Assembly: GCF_018320785.1 (NCBI RefSeq)
Contig: NC_054881.1
Coordinates: forward strand, 22,382,275 to 22,446,274
Direction of reading: 5' to 3'
Source: Cheilinus undulatus
Lineage: Eukaryota > Chordata > Actinopteri > Labriformes > Labridae
Length of the DNA: 64,000 nt
Positions within the stretch are counted from its first letter, which is position 1. Every line of letters starts with the position of its first letter. Shown here piece by piece: positions 43,314 to 64,000 of the stretch. The position numbers were made by a program, and so were the translations under genes. The notes under the pieces were generated by a model that was not told where the DNA came from, did no database searches, and saw only the letters and a list, made by a program, of their open reading frames with translations.

Positions 43314-44368
43314 CTGTTCAAAAACAGATAAAAACTCTCCCAGGAGCTCTAATTTTATGGAAATAAACGAAAGATGTACTATTGCCTTTAGTTTGCCTAG
43401 CTTTCTCCTGCTGCAGACTGCATGTTTTATGCAATATGTGTGTGAAAGTAATGTATTCTGTATACGTGCTGTAATTGAACATTGTGTTGTTTACAGAAAG
43501 TGGCAGCAGTGGTTGTTCAGGCTGTATATAACTCTAATTAAAGGCAGTCAAGTGTGCAGATGGATGGGGGTATAATTTGATGCGTGCAAGCTTTAGGCCT
43601 TCTTTCATGGCAGACATTTTGACTTGTCCTTGTAGAAAAAGAACAACTGTCACTTATAACAAGAGTAATGGGTCTATTTTTCTGCGTAAGTCATGTCAGT
43701 GTGACAGTGAGTCAGCAAGCACAACCTGAGACTGAGGCAGCTAAATGCAATTCCGCCATAATTAAGCTTATTATTACAAAGCGCCTCGGTGTGCCTGGAT
43801 AAAGGAGCTGATGCTTTTCTTGAACATTGAAAAATCAAATATATTCTTATAGAAAGATGCAATGAACATTTGGGTAAGAAATAGCAAACTTCCATCACTT
43901 TTATATCTTACTTGTCTGCTTTACATCCCCCATGAGACAGAACAGTTTGATAAAGTCTATGAATATGAATCCACTGTCTTTCCCTTATATACCCTACTAT
44001 ACTTGAGGATTTGAATAAAGATTTATGTGCCATATAGAAGCAGTAGAAGAATAAGAATGAGATGTTTTTAAATTATTCCTGAAGGGGAAATTCAGTTTCA
44101 CCCTCTGTTGTTGAACATACTAAACACACACATAGGCTGGAATATATATGCACATGCTGGAGCAGGATCTTATAGATATGCACTGATGGAGAGGTATCAA
44201 AGTGAGGCCTGCTGCTCATGAGGGAGCACCGTCTGGGGGTTCTGGTGCCCTTGCCCAAGGGTAACTTGGCTGTTCTTTGGAAGTAAAGTCTAGCTACCAA
44301 TCCAATTCCAGACTACATCAGACAGGGTCCTAAAGTGGCAAACCTTCCTGTTTCCAATATACTGTATA

Positions 44369-45480
44369 CAGTGCCTTTTAAAAGCTTCATCTCCTTAGAT
44401 GTTTTACCTTTTTACTGATTTTATGATTAGATCATGGTCAATATAATTTGGCTCTTTTTGATTGTTTTTTTTTTTTCAGAAACAACTCTTAAATGTCAAA
44501 ATGAAAGCAGATTACCACAAAGTAACATCAATTAGAAATATGCGATTGCAAAAATAGTCAGCCCCTTTAAAGTGACTGAGCTAAGGTCCTGGCAGTTGGT
44601 GCTATTAGTCTCACAGTTGGTGAAATGGATCATCTGAGTGCAGTGAATGCATTTTAAGTGATTTTAGTATAAAGTAGAATAAGATCTGTGTCTGTAAGGT
44701 CACTGGTTGATCAATATTCCTGGCTACCGTTACACCATGAAGACAAAAGAACACTCCGAGCAACTCAGAGAAAAGTTATTAAAAATCTTAAGATGGATAC
44801 AAAAAATGTCCAAAGCACTGAAAATGCCCTGGAGTTCGGTTAAATCCATCATCAAAAATGGGAGGAATAGGGCACTAGGATCGGGTATTGTTTGGGTTTT
44901 TTCTGATAGGCTACAAGTACTTTTATACAATGCCTAAGTGGTGCCTGGTTGATACTTTTGAGTGGAAAAAATGTGTGTTGAAAGTCAGCAGGAGAATTAA
45001 AGCTATCTAGCCATCATACATAATTCGCAGAAATATCTTCATAAAATACCAGTCTAAAATAGGATATGAAAGGAAACCCGTGTAACTCAACACATAAACC
45101 ACACAGATTCCTTAATGTATTTCTTGCCTTTCATTTGGTGGCAGGGTATCAAATGAAGTATCGATATCTGTGTTGTAATTCGGTCCAGTAGGTATCGGAT
45201 GTGTTGGTACTGGTACCATGTCAGTACTGGTTTTTAATACTGGGGTTGCTTCTCGGCAGCTGGACCTGGAAGGCATGTGAAGGTAGAGGGTAAAATGAAT
45301 GTGGCAAACAATAGGAAAATCCTGGAGGACTATCTCATTCAGTTTGCAAGAGAGGGAGAAGATTTACTTTCCAGCAAGACTTTGACCAAAGCTTACAGTG
45401 AAAGCCACACAGAAATGATTTAAAGACAACAATGTGAATTCTTTAGTGGGCGAGTCAAAGCTCAGACCTTGATCCAGAGA
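44369..45480 (+). mobile_element. Tc1-like element remnant, plus orientation, internally deleted
   Basis: The left end follows TA and begins CAGTGCCTTTTAAAAGC. The N-terminal transposase part (about 44740-44880, EQLREKLLKILRWIQKMSKA) is followed by unrelated or decayed sequence. C-terminal remnants resume at about 45255 (word 'agctggacctggaaggc', 'gaaaatcctggaggactat'). No right terminal repeat is seen. Confidence 0.65.
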
Positions 45481-48065
45481 GTCACTTATTTTACATTACA
45501 TATTTTTATCATATTATATCATATCTTTTCACTTTGACATTGTCAGGAACAAATAAGTCTAAAATGGATCAAATAATGAGTCAGAATTATTTTTAGGATC
45601 TTTCCTATTGTTATAGTGCAGTGATAAATTCTCACAGTATTAGAAACAGTGGGACAAACAAACATCCTTCCATATTGAAGCACAAGCTGTTTGTCAAAGT
45701 CTTTGAGAACCACAAACAAAACTAAAGACATGGCAGCAGAAAACCTTGAAAAATGTATTTCAAAACTTCAGGAAATGAAAAGCAGACTCCCTATTTATCT
45801 TCCTGCTGACAATGTAATACAAGTTCGCTGTCAGGGTTGTATATAATACAGATTATGTAGGATGTATAGGGGGAGAGTGCTGAGTAAAAAAGCATAAGAG
45901 GTAGGAAATCTGTGAAGGACTGTATGTGAGCTGGACAGGAGGATGAAACAGAAGGAGACCAAGAGGAGAGGAGGAGAAGCGAGAGGGAGCTCTGGCTTGT
46001 AATGCTAGTTGGAGAGCCTTGTATGTATCATGTCCATAATTCATGGAATCCCAGCAGCTCTGCTGTACTGCATCTAAATTCAACTGTTGGAGAGTTATGG
46101 CCAGGGACCATAAAATACACACACATACACACTGTACTGTAATACTAGAGTTAGGGGGGAGCAGATGAAGCAGAGGAAGGAGAGAGAGAGAGCAGGGCTG
46201 CAGGATGAGGGGTAGATGAGGGGAATGATTCAAAGCGTGTCATAAAACATCGATACACCTCTAAAGGCCCCTCTGCTTACACTGGAGGCGATTATGCCAC
46301 TAAATAATTTACATTGGCTGCAAAAGCACTCATTCATATAAATTCAGTACAAACATTTACAAAAATGCTCACTACAATCAAACACTGCACACAACAGCAT
46401 ATATTTTAACACTTTATAGAAGCATAGCATTAAAAATGAGTGTTTGTTTTAAATACTGGAGGTCTGGCTGGAGATCATGTGTCAGATGGAAAGATTAGTG
46501 TTTATCTTTAGCCCAGTCAGACTCGCATCCAGAGCCTGTGTGAAGGACTGTCAGACACAGAGCAGCTGATGGATTGTTAGTCTGTTGTAGTTATGAGGCA
46601 GACTCTGCTGAGCTGGACAAAGTCAGACATGATGAAGAGTTACTGTCACGAGCCTCTGACCCCACTTTTACAACAACATCTCAATCATATCAGGATTTTT
46701 TTCAAACTAAATGTTATTAATGAGCATCTGCCTCTGGTGCTAAAAAATGAAGCCAATGAAAAAGAGCAGGGTCCAAAAACCAATGCAATCCCATTAACAG
46801 CCATGTTAAAGTTCCCATTTTTTACAGCAGAAAAAACTTATATTTGCAGTCTGCTTCTTAAAACTAATAGGGTCTGAATATTCTGTGAGTTTCAGCTTAA
46901 CAGGAACAGCGGTAAAATTACATTAATTTTAATGAATCGATTTATGATCCAAATTCACGCATCACTGAGCGCTGACATAATATGTGACGGGAGACGCTCA
47001 TATGACGAGATTACATGGATTTTAATAAATCATTTATAATAAATGATTCATATTAAAATAATAACTGATGGTGAAACATAAAAGCAGAATCAGCTTTCTT
47101 GTATTTTTTCAGTTAAATGAAAAGATGTACTTCATGGTTTAAAATAAAATCATTTGCTATATAATACAGTTTCATATATGTGTAGATATTTTTTATTTTG
47201 AATTTATAAATTAATATATGTAAGTTAATCTGATCATTTGAGCTTTTTATCCTGAAAACTTGCACAATTCTTGTCTACTGTATTGAATGAGGTAGCAACT
47301 TGCCTCTGCCAACATGGCTGCGACATCAGTGTCAGGCCAGCCAGCCAATATTGCGTTGCATATTATGTCTGTGTAAAAGTGATTTATTTGGATCATAAAG
47401 CAATTTATCAGAATTAATGTTATGTAATAGCTGTGCTTGTTAGTCTAAAAACTCCCGTGTTCTTTGTCTACCTGTATTTCCTTATGTGGCTGACTTGCCT
47501 ATATTAATACGTCTGCGATGCACGAAGAAAACAACGAAGAAGACGTTCAGTTCAAGTGACTACCGATGTTAGAAGACAAGCTATTGCAGCGCTCATCTGA
47601 CTTCCAGTATAAGGTGGAGGTCCTCACCTGCATCCAGGTCCCTCTCGAGTCTGATGTCATTTTTTTCTATAACCTTTTTGTCTGAAGCCTTTTTTCCCTG
47701 ACAATCTAGGATTGGAGGTCATAGAGTTTGTGTTTCATGATATTGTGAAAACGCCATGCTTTTCCTAAAAAAGAAGGCTGATAACATCCAAACTTTTGTC
47801 TTCTACAGGAGAATATGCTAATTTTCACACCAAGGTAGCTTGAGTCTACCTTGGTTTTGGCATGACTAATACTTAATATCTAAACATAGCACAAAAAGTA
47901 AGGACATTTGTGTTTGGTAGATTATTTCTTTGTTGTAACAATGCTTCTTGGCAATAAACCTTATACCATTGAAAAGCCTGCTGATAGCTGAGTATGTGGG
48001 TTGCACCCATGAAAAAACAAGACAAACTAGCAATTTAACAATTTATTTATCTAACAAACAGGAGC

Positions 48066-48428
48066 CTCAGGCCCTGTCCACATGGACACGAAAACGATAT
48101 ATTGGCGTTTTGTTTTGAAAAAGTTTTCCGTAAAGACAGAGTCGTTTCAAGAAATATCCGCATCAGCATGAAACCACTGGAAACGACTGAAAATGCTGTA
48201 GGGAGCTACGCTGTGTGTGTGATGTAATCATTTCAAGAAAGATATGAGTAGCTGTCCACACAGAGACGAAATAGTAGTCGTTTATGGATTTATGCACTCT
48301 GGGACCCGTTTTCAAAAAGTGTCGTTTACAGTCACCCAAAACGCCGTTTCTGTGTGGATGAAACGCCGATACGACACAAAACTTTTGTGTATACACCTGA
48401 ATTCGTCTCTGTATGGACGGGGCCTTAG
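48066..48428. mobile_element. MITE with GGCCCTGTCCACA ends
   Basis: The left end 'aggccctgtccacatggaca' is matched in inverted form by 'ctgtatggacggggcctta' at the right end. The interior is rich in cgttt/aaacg words and has no real gene. Such elements are usually assigned to the hAT group in fish (from memory). A clear target duplication is not seen. Confidence 0.75.
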
Positions 48429-48439
48429 TAGCGTGCGGA

Positions 48440-49100
48440 AGAACCACACACAACCACAACAGCCATTGCACCTTTTCCTCATGCTGGTCACCAGCCTGGT
48501 CACACACTTCTGTGGGATGGCGTCCCATTCTTCAACCAGCATTTGTCTCAGGTCAGCCAATGTGGTTGTGTTGGTCACTCTGGCACGCCCACTTCATGGT
48601 CTGTCTCTGACATCTACTGTTATACAGCACTTGGCCTTCAGTTCAGAGATGGTACTAGGACTCACTCCAAATAATTCTGCAACATGGTTTTGCAGAACAT
48701 CAGCTTGAAAGTGCCCTCTTCCATGGGCCCTATCCAGATCAGTCAAACACAGCATGCCAGTTCCATGCAGACACATACTGACAGGGGTTGACAATCAGAT
48801 GCCAATCAGGCACCTGTCAGCAGCTGGGGGTACCAGAAGCTCAAAACAAGAATCAATGGAAACAGCAGCCATTTGGCATTGGCGGAGAAGATTTGGCAAA
48901 TTTTTCATAGTCAGCTTTGCTACTCATCCTACAAATGCATGTTCCTTACAAATGTGGCACCATTTAAAAGAGAAATAAACAGGCTTTTCAATGGTATAAG
49001 CCACCAAGAAGCATTGTTACAACAAAGAAATAATCTTCCAAACAGATTTACTTACTTTTGTGCTAAATGTAATAATCTAACATTTAAATCTGCAAACCCA
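48440..49100 (-). mobile_element. Tc1-like transposase remnant, minus orientation
   Basis: Minus-strand fragments such as EEWDAIPQKCVTRLVTSM and RGHFQADVLQNHVAELFGVS then PSTISELKAKC correspond to the C-terminal part and the N-terminal helix-turn-helix of a Tc1-like transposase. The middle catalytic part is missing, so the two ends are joined by a deletion. The right limit is approximate. Confidence 0.6.
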
Positions 49101-49266
49101 GTATGATGTGGCTGATAAGGGACAGTAGGGAGGAGTGCATGGACGTGTTTAATCCCTCCCTCTCCTGGCCCGTGTTAACTCATCATCTTTCCTCACTCAG
49201 AATATCAAAGTGAGCCACACCTTTAATCCAGGGTTATTATGAAATCTCATGTTGACTTCTGATGGA

Positions 49267-49530
49267 TATATTTACTTCCACCACAGAGGCTATGTGATCG
49301 GGAGCGTTTGTTCGTTTGTTAGTTTGTTAGCAACATAACTCAAAAAGTTATGGACAGAGTTTGATGAAATTTTCAGGAAATGTTAGAAATGGCATAAGGA
49401 AGAACTGATTAGACTTTGGAAATGACCCGGATCACCGTCTGGTTTCAGGAATTTTTTGAAGGATTCTGTACTATTGGGAGATAGGGCTAATGGCGGAGGT
49501 CTGTGCTCTCGAGTGCTTTTCTAGTTTTTT
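49267..49530 (+). repeat. Second copy of the 'aggttatgtgatcgg' dispersed repeat
   Basis: It runs from 'accacagaggctatgtgatc' to 'tgctctcgagtgcttttcta' and lacks the internal insertion found in the copy at 4362. Shared words include agcaacataactcaaaaag, ggcataaggaagaactgat and ggagatagggctaatggcgg. Confidence 0.75.
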
Positions 49531-50819
49531 AGTGTGGGGGTCCTTGGGGGTAGAAGCTCTGGTGACAAAAAGTAGAACCACAGCTAGATCTTCAAAGGAG
49601 TGGTCGAAGTATTTCTACATGCAAATTATGGCCTTAGAATAAGAGTCAATAATTACATTTCCAACCAATTTTCCTTGTGGGTGGAAAGCAAGTGTGACAT
49701 TAATTCCCCGTTACAGTGCTTGCATTTTATGTAGAATTAAAGTGAAAGCTTGAATAATGGCACATCAAAGAGGATCCATCATAATCTGAAAGGTTTTTCA
49801 TGTCTGAAGCAGTGCTGTTGTATTAATGCCATCACAAAATGGCTATTCATGTCTGTGCCAGGGAGGCCTCGGTTTGATATCAGTTCCTCGCCGCCTCCAT
49901 CTGTCGGTGTGTTCTTGTGTTATGTGCTATTCCTCATTCATTAGTTCTGACTCATTCTTCTAATAACTACTTCAGCTTCCTCTCTGAAAAAACAGTTTTA
50001 GTTGTGTTTCTATTGTATGATAAGTCTGCTTTCCTCTCTGTCTGACTCACTTTATCGTCTGAATAATGCTTCCCGTTTGCTCTTTTAGCCTTCCTGCAGG
50101 GATGACTTCTCATTGTGACTATCGCCTGCGTGCCTCTTACTGTCAGGTCAGGTTATCTTCACACTTAAGCGTCCTATTCTGGTTTCTTACCCTTCCAATT
50201 CAAACATGTCTGCTGTCAAAACTCTTACCTTGTTGCCTCAGGGCTGACTGGATCCATGTGCAGACAGGCGTTAGTGCTGTGGATTAAGGTTTGGCAGGCT
50301 TCATTGTTTCCTCATGTGAGTGATCGGTCACTGTATGTCTAGCTCTCTGTTTCTAATTTAACAAAAAACACATTAAAGTAATTTCACAGGAACCCATTTT
50401 CAAAATTGTGAACACCTTCAAAGCAACTTTTAGCTGCTAATTATTCTCTACAAGGTGAGGTGCAGATGCTAGCTTATTGGCATCGTAATAACAGTTAGCT
50501 GATGAATGCACCATTCCTTAGCTGAATCTAAAGGAAGACCCTGCAGGTGAATTCCTCCTGCAAAAGCTCATATAACTGCTTCAAATAAATTATCCACACT
50601 CAAAAGCACAATCCAGTTATTTTGAAAAGAGTTTGCGTGAGTTACTTATCAATAGGTGTATAAAAGGTCACAAAAGTAAGGTCAGTGCTGACCATTATCA
50701 ACCATAAATAATATGCTTTGATGCATCTCATAAAACTCTAATTCAAACTTAAAACTGTCCCTGTAAATCCAGCAGTCAAATGTAGAAAACTGCACGCAAT
50801 AGCCAAGAACGGGTATGCA

Positions 50820-51832
50820 CAGTGCCCTTGAAATGTATTTACCCCCTTGGATGTTTACCCTTTTATTGATTTTATAAATCAATCATGGTCAAAATTTTGG
50901 GGCTTTTTTGACCCAGAATTCACATTGTTGACTTTAAACCTTTTTCTTTTTGCTGTATGCTTCAGGTCATCGTCTTGCTGGGAAATAAATCTTCTCCCAA
51001 GCTGTAGTTCTCTAGTAGACTGAATAAGATTGTGCTCCAGGATTTTCTCATATTTTAAATTAATTTTACCCTCTACCTTGACAAGCCTTCCAGGGCCAGC
51101 TGCTGAGAAGCACCCCACAGTATGGTGCTGCCACCACTGTGCTTCACAATGGAGATGGTTTGTTTGTGGTGGTGCACTTGACCATGGAGTCTCTCACATG
51201 CCGTCTGGCAAAATCAAGTCGAGATTTGTGGAGTTTTTTCAATCGTGGCTTTCTCTTTGCCACTCTCAACACCACTCAACTGTGCAACAGTTGTGCAGCT
51301 GACGCTTTTAATTCCTTCAGAATAGTCATAGGTGTCTTGATGGCCCCTCTCACTAGTGTCCTTCTTGCATGGTCACAGTTTTTGAGGACGGCCTGATCTA
51401 GGCAGATTTATATGTGTGCCATATTTCTTTAATTTCTTGATGATGAATTTAACTAAAATCTGGGGGATGTTCAGTGCCTTGGAATTTTTTTACATTCATC
51501 CCCTGACTTATATTTTTCAATAACCTTTTCTTTAATTTCTTGGGGTGTTCTTTTGTCTTATAATCACTTGAGACACATTCACTGTGCTCAGGTGATTCCT
51601 ATTTCAGTAATTGTGAGACTACAAGAACCAACTGGCTTGCCTCCTGTTGAGTTAGGTCACTTTAAAGGGGGTAAATATTTATGCAGTCACTTACTTTACT
51701 TTAAATATTATTTTTTCATTGACATTACTTTGTAGAAATCTGTTTTCTGTTTTGTAATTTTGTTTTGTAAAAAAAATCCAAATTATTATGACCATTATAG
51801 ATTTATAAAATCAATAGAAAGGTAAAACATCC
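50820..51832 (-). mobile_element. Tc1-like element remnant next to the fam163b 3' end
   Basis: The left end begins CAGTGCCCTTGAAATG. The stretch 50846-50890 is repeated in inverted form at 51789-51832 (ggatgtttaccc... / ...ggtaaaacatcc). A minus-strand transposase fragment at 50879-51118 reads MGCFSAAGPGRLVKVEGKIN and RRFISQQDDDLKHTA, holding the second catalytic Asp. The outermost right end is lost and stops break the gene. Confidence 0.82.
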
Positions 51833-51914
51833 TTAAATTGATTGGTGTTTTGCTAATGAATGCACCTTTTCCTCCATATTCCTTGTACTGAAATCAACAA
51901 ACCAAAAAAGAGAT

Positions 51915-53982
51915 GATACAGATTTTCACACCATTTTATTAGCAACAATGTGTCTGTTAGTTATACATTAGAAACAAGGACAGAAACATTTCTGCTGTAC
52001 TGTACTGAGTCTGAAAAACCAGCTGGATCATAAAATAAAGCGAGTAATTCAAATACTTCAGGGTTAAAGCAACACTGCATTTGAATATACACTTGTAATA
52101 ATAATAATGATACTCATAATAATAATATTAATAATTCTCTCATAAGTCTTTATGGCACTACATTTCTTGTGCAACTGTCACATTTCTGTTTAAAAAGTTA
52201 GGAAAGCAAAGCATCGACGACTCTGTTTGTGTGTATGGTTTGTTGTGTATTTGCAGGGAAGCACATGTCACAAGAGGGGGAAAATTAGAACAAAATCACT
52301 CACTGTTTCACCCTTTGGGAAAATAAATGAGCATGATAAAAAATTAACAGAGACGCAAAGAAATCAAAGCGAAGCAAAAGAGAAAGAGCATCCATTTAAA
52401 GGGAGGGAGTGGGGGTTGTCCAATCAGCTTCAAGCTCCTCACTCTACTGGCAGCATTTCTTCTTCAAATCAAGCTTTAATTAACTTCATTCATTAAGTGT
52501 GTTTCTTTGTCCAAAATGCTCCTCCTGTTACAATGAGCCCTCCAGCCAGGCCGCTTAGCCGAGCGCAGAAAATCAAAAGCATCCCTAGATGAACTCTCAG
52601 AGCAAATATTCCTCAGTCCAACGAGTGGAAAGCAAAGAGAGAGAGCAAGAGAGAGAAAGAGCGAGAGAGGGACTGGGGTGTATGCTATATGGCCTGTTAA
52701 ATATTTATAAAAGTTGCTTTAAAAGTGAAATTTCTTCAGCACATGAATCTATGTATCAACAAATTGGGGACGACACAAAGAATGCAGTGAAGAGTCCATA
52801 AAGCTGAGACTTCAGTTCACATTGTAAAGAGTTTCTGCGCTGACTGTCGCCTGAAAATCCAGCCTGTTACGGCATAAATCAGTAAAATTAACATTTACAA
52901 AATAGCTTCAAATTTAGTGAAATGATCTGGCTGAGTCAGTCAGAAGTTTAAAAACAACAGCGCACACAAAAATCAATACAGTCCCTTCACTCTTTACATT
53001 AAATTTTCAAAATGTTATTGCAACCCCACTCTGGGTTTAGTATACATACAGTAGAGGTGACAGACTGTGTTAAACTGTATGGAATAAGAGCTCTGGTATA
53101 ACAAGTTAAAGTTATACACGCACACGCATGCAAGCACAGTCACACAATCACACAAAAAATGCAAGAGCCCGCCCCCCCTTTGGCACCAACCCGCCTGCAC
53201 TCAGAGGTCTTTTTCTGTAGAAGTGTAGTGTGGTGTATCAGAGAAAGCAGTCCCCCGTTGAACTGGAGCCCTCTATGATAAAGGATGTGAAAAACAAGCA
53301 GGGATTTCCATCTTCTGTGAGCCCTTTATGTCTTAAAATATTATGGCCTAAGTTAAGATAAGTCTAAAATGTCTGCGGCTGGCAGCTTAAACATAGTATC
53401 CCCCCTTCCTCTTCTAGCTTTCCACTGCTCCAGAGTGATATTTTATAATCTTTCTAATCTGTGGATGGAGGAACAGACAGATCATCCCACCACGGGAGGG
53501 GGAGAAACCACTGGACTTCACCTAATCATATTTTGTCTGTAGCAGCGATGGCAGACAGAAAATCCCTGCTGATTATGTCATTTGGACATGGCAGGAATTT
53601 GTCTATCATTCAGGCCATGGGTAGAAAAGTTCAGAGGACTCAGGGCTAAACAAACTTTATCAAATCGTAAAACAAAAGCCATTCTTTAAGTTTAAAAAAT
53701 AACTATTCAAAACAAGCCACAGCAAGGAGTTAATTTAACATTTTTTTAAATACTTTAAATCTTTTTTCAGCCCAAGAGCAATGTCCTGGACCTGAGCATA
53801 GTACCTTTAAAAATCCTGTCCTGAGAGCAGTCTGAGTCCTTCATTCTGCAGGAGGAGCGCAGTAGAACAAGAGCAGACTGGATCAGACAACACCAGACTG
53901 GACTACACTGGTCAAGATGACAGAAAACAATCAGACTTAAGCCCAGTCCAGCCTAGGCCATCTTAATTCACTTGTGTCCCAG
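51915..53982 (-). other. fam163b: Probable fam163b 3' UTR
   Basis: The 2.07 kb after the fam163b stop contain no recognisable transposon, unlike both flanks. An AATAAA lies at 51940-51935 on the minus strand, so cleavage may fall near 51915-51925. The length is inferred from the signal alone; earlier signals could be used. GA-rich and CA-rich short tracts lie at 52640-52670 and 53115-53155. Confidence 0.5.
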
Positions 53983-62798
<8,816 letters not shown>

Positions 62799-64000
62799 CT
62801 GCAGAGAGGGAGAGAAGAGGAACAGAGAGAGAAAAGGAGTGGGATAGAGTCGAAGGGGGGGGGGCGTTGGGAGTGAGTCAAAGAAGAAAGAGCAGAGGAG
62901 AAAGTGCACAATTCATCAGCACTGTGGTTTCATTAAGTAGATTATAACTGTGTGTCATCTCACTGGTGCTTATTGAATTATCCAGCAGTTAGGAGACATG
63001 TAATAGAATCATCCTACAAGTACCGCTCATAATATAGACCAGATCTCAGGCTGGAACACAGAGAGGAATAAAAAAGTGTGAGGGAGAGAGAGAAGCCTGG
63101 AAACGACAGAAGAGCAGAGATAAATGGATGGTAGGAGTTTGGAGCGCTGAAGTGACTGAGCAGGTGAGAGAAACAAAGACGGAGTGAGCAGTGAATTGAT
63201 GTGGAGCGAGTGGGAGAAGGAGGTCAAGATGAGCCCAGTAACAGGCAGAGAGAGGGATTTGATGAATGGATGTAAAACAGGGAAATAAAATGATGGAGGG
63301 AATGGAGAAGGAGGGGTGAGAGGTGGAAAATAAACAGAGGGAACGTCAGAATTAAGAAAAATGGATGAGAAAAGGGATTTTGCTGAGATTTTGTGTTGCA
63401 AACTCGGGATTGAATGACAATGAAACCAAATTCTTTTATGCATGCATCCAGGACTCATGAATGCCTAATCTCAGAGACTTTTCCTCACGCTTAACGCTTC
63501 AAATCTTCAGAAAAAAACATAAAAAGTACTCGAGAGAAAGCCTTGGTCAGGAATTTTGCTTCCTTAAGGCCTGGACTACACCAAAACCCCCTCTACCCCC
63601 ATGATAACAATTTTCTAATAGTATGTGCAAAAAAAAAAAAAGATTAAATCATAAAACCACACTCTAACAGATTCCAAACATAAAACAACTACAGCATCAA
63701 GTCTAAAAAAAAGAAATCTCCATGGTTTAGATACAAACTATACATGATAAAGCATGGTGTCAAAGTGAAGTTTCATTTGGAGGGGAGAGAGAGAGAAAAG
63801 GGGAGCTGCAGTCGCTGCTCTGCAAAGTAAATCACTCATTTAAATGACTAAAGAATCAAACCAGTTTAAAAAAAAAAGACAAAAAAAAGAAAGATGAAAA
63901 TGTTGCAGCCAGTGTGCAAACATCAACACGACATTAAATCATTTCTTTTTTAACCGAATTTCATACCAAAAAAAAAACTTGTGTGCAAAGGTCTTCAGTG
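62799..64000 (-). other. Upstream sequence or intron of fam163b
   Basis: On the plus strand this is purine-rich (gagaga, aggag words), especially 62800-62880 and 63060-63330. On the minus strand the first of these is the pyrimidine tract of the fam163b acceptor. No exon, repeat element or promoter feature can be supported; A-runs occur at 63630, 63870 and 63968. Confidence 0.6.

Larger units (their letters stand above)
38900..51914. other. Intergenic DNA between swi5 and fam163b
   Basis: Thirteen kilobases hold several repeats listed separately, an AGCT-rich tandem array (41735-42430), one candidate orphan exon (43103-43313) and at least three Tc1-like remnants. The stretches 39311-40309, 40461-41250, 45481-48060 and 49540-50819 show nothing I can support apart from short purine-rich tracts. 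Confidence 0.75.

Noticed and set aside
45853..46233. Minus-strand 126-residue open frame
   Set aside because: Composition (Leu, Ser, Pro, His) reflects GA-rich plus-strand DNA; no family feature.
46593..46877. Plus-strand 94-residue open frame
   Set aside because: No conserved motif, no splice context, and average composition for AT-rich non-coding DNA.
48244..48708. Plus-strand 154-residue open frame
   Set aside because: It spans the junction of a MITE and the antisense strand of a Tc1-like remnant.
63027..63458. Minus-strand 143-residue open frame rich in Ser, Pro, Leu and Phe
   Set aside because: It is the translation of a pyrimidine-rich tract upstream of fam163b; low complexity, no motif and no splice or start context.

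Overview
This window is animal nuclear DNA, almost certainly from a teleost fish and probably a percomorph (inference). The evidence is spliced vertebrate genes with long AT-rich introns, a CpG island, tRNA-derived SINEs, several Tc1/mariner-type DNA transposon fossils, hAT-type MITEs and microsatellites. I saw no prokaryotic genes, operons or CRISPR arrays. All three recognised genes lie on the minus strand, so they read from right to left.

Region by region: (1) 68-25528 holds slc27a4 (fatty acid transport protein 4 / very-long-chain acyl-CoA synthetase). Ten coding exons run from the start codon at 24202 to 68 and encode about 488 residues; the C-terminal exons lie beyond the left edge. A probable non-coding first exon sits in a CpG island at about 24950-26310. 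(2) 29728-38661 holds swi5, a complete five-exon model of 136 residues for the DNA-repair partner of Sfr1/Rad51. (3) 51915-62798 holds fam163b, a two-coding-exon gene for a 176-residue single-pass membrane protein, with a probable 2-kb 3' UTR. The rest is introns and intergenic DNA rich in decayed mobile elements. It includes one unusual AGCT-rich tandem array at 41735-42430 and one unassigned candidate terminal exon near 43.1-43.3 kb.

The three genes do not form a functional pathway. Their interest as a group is synteny: human SWI5 and SLC27A4 lie in the same relative order and orientation on 9q34, and FAM163B is on the same chromosome arm. TRUB2 and COQ4, which separate SWI5 from SLC27A4 in human, are not recognisable here. 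I found no clear previously undescribed biological system. The best candidates for a second look are the palindromic tandem array, the orphan exon, the nested transposon stacks and two families of low-complexity dispersed repeats.
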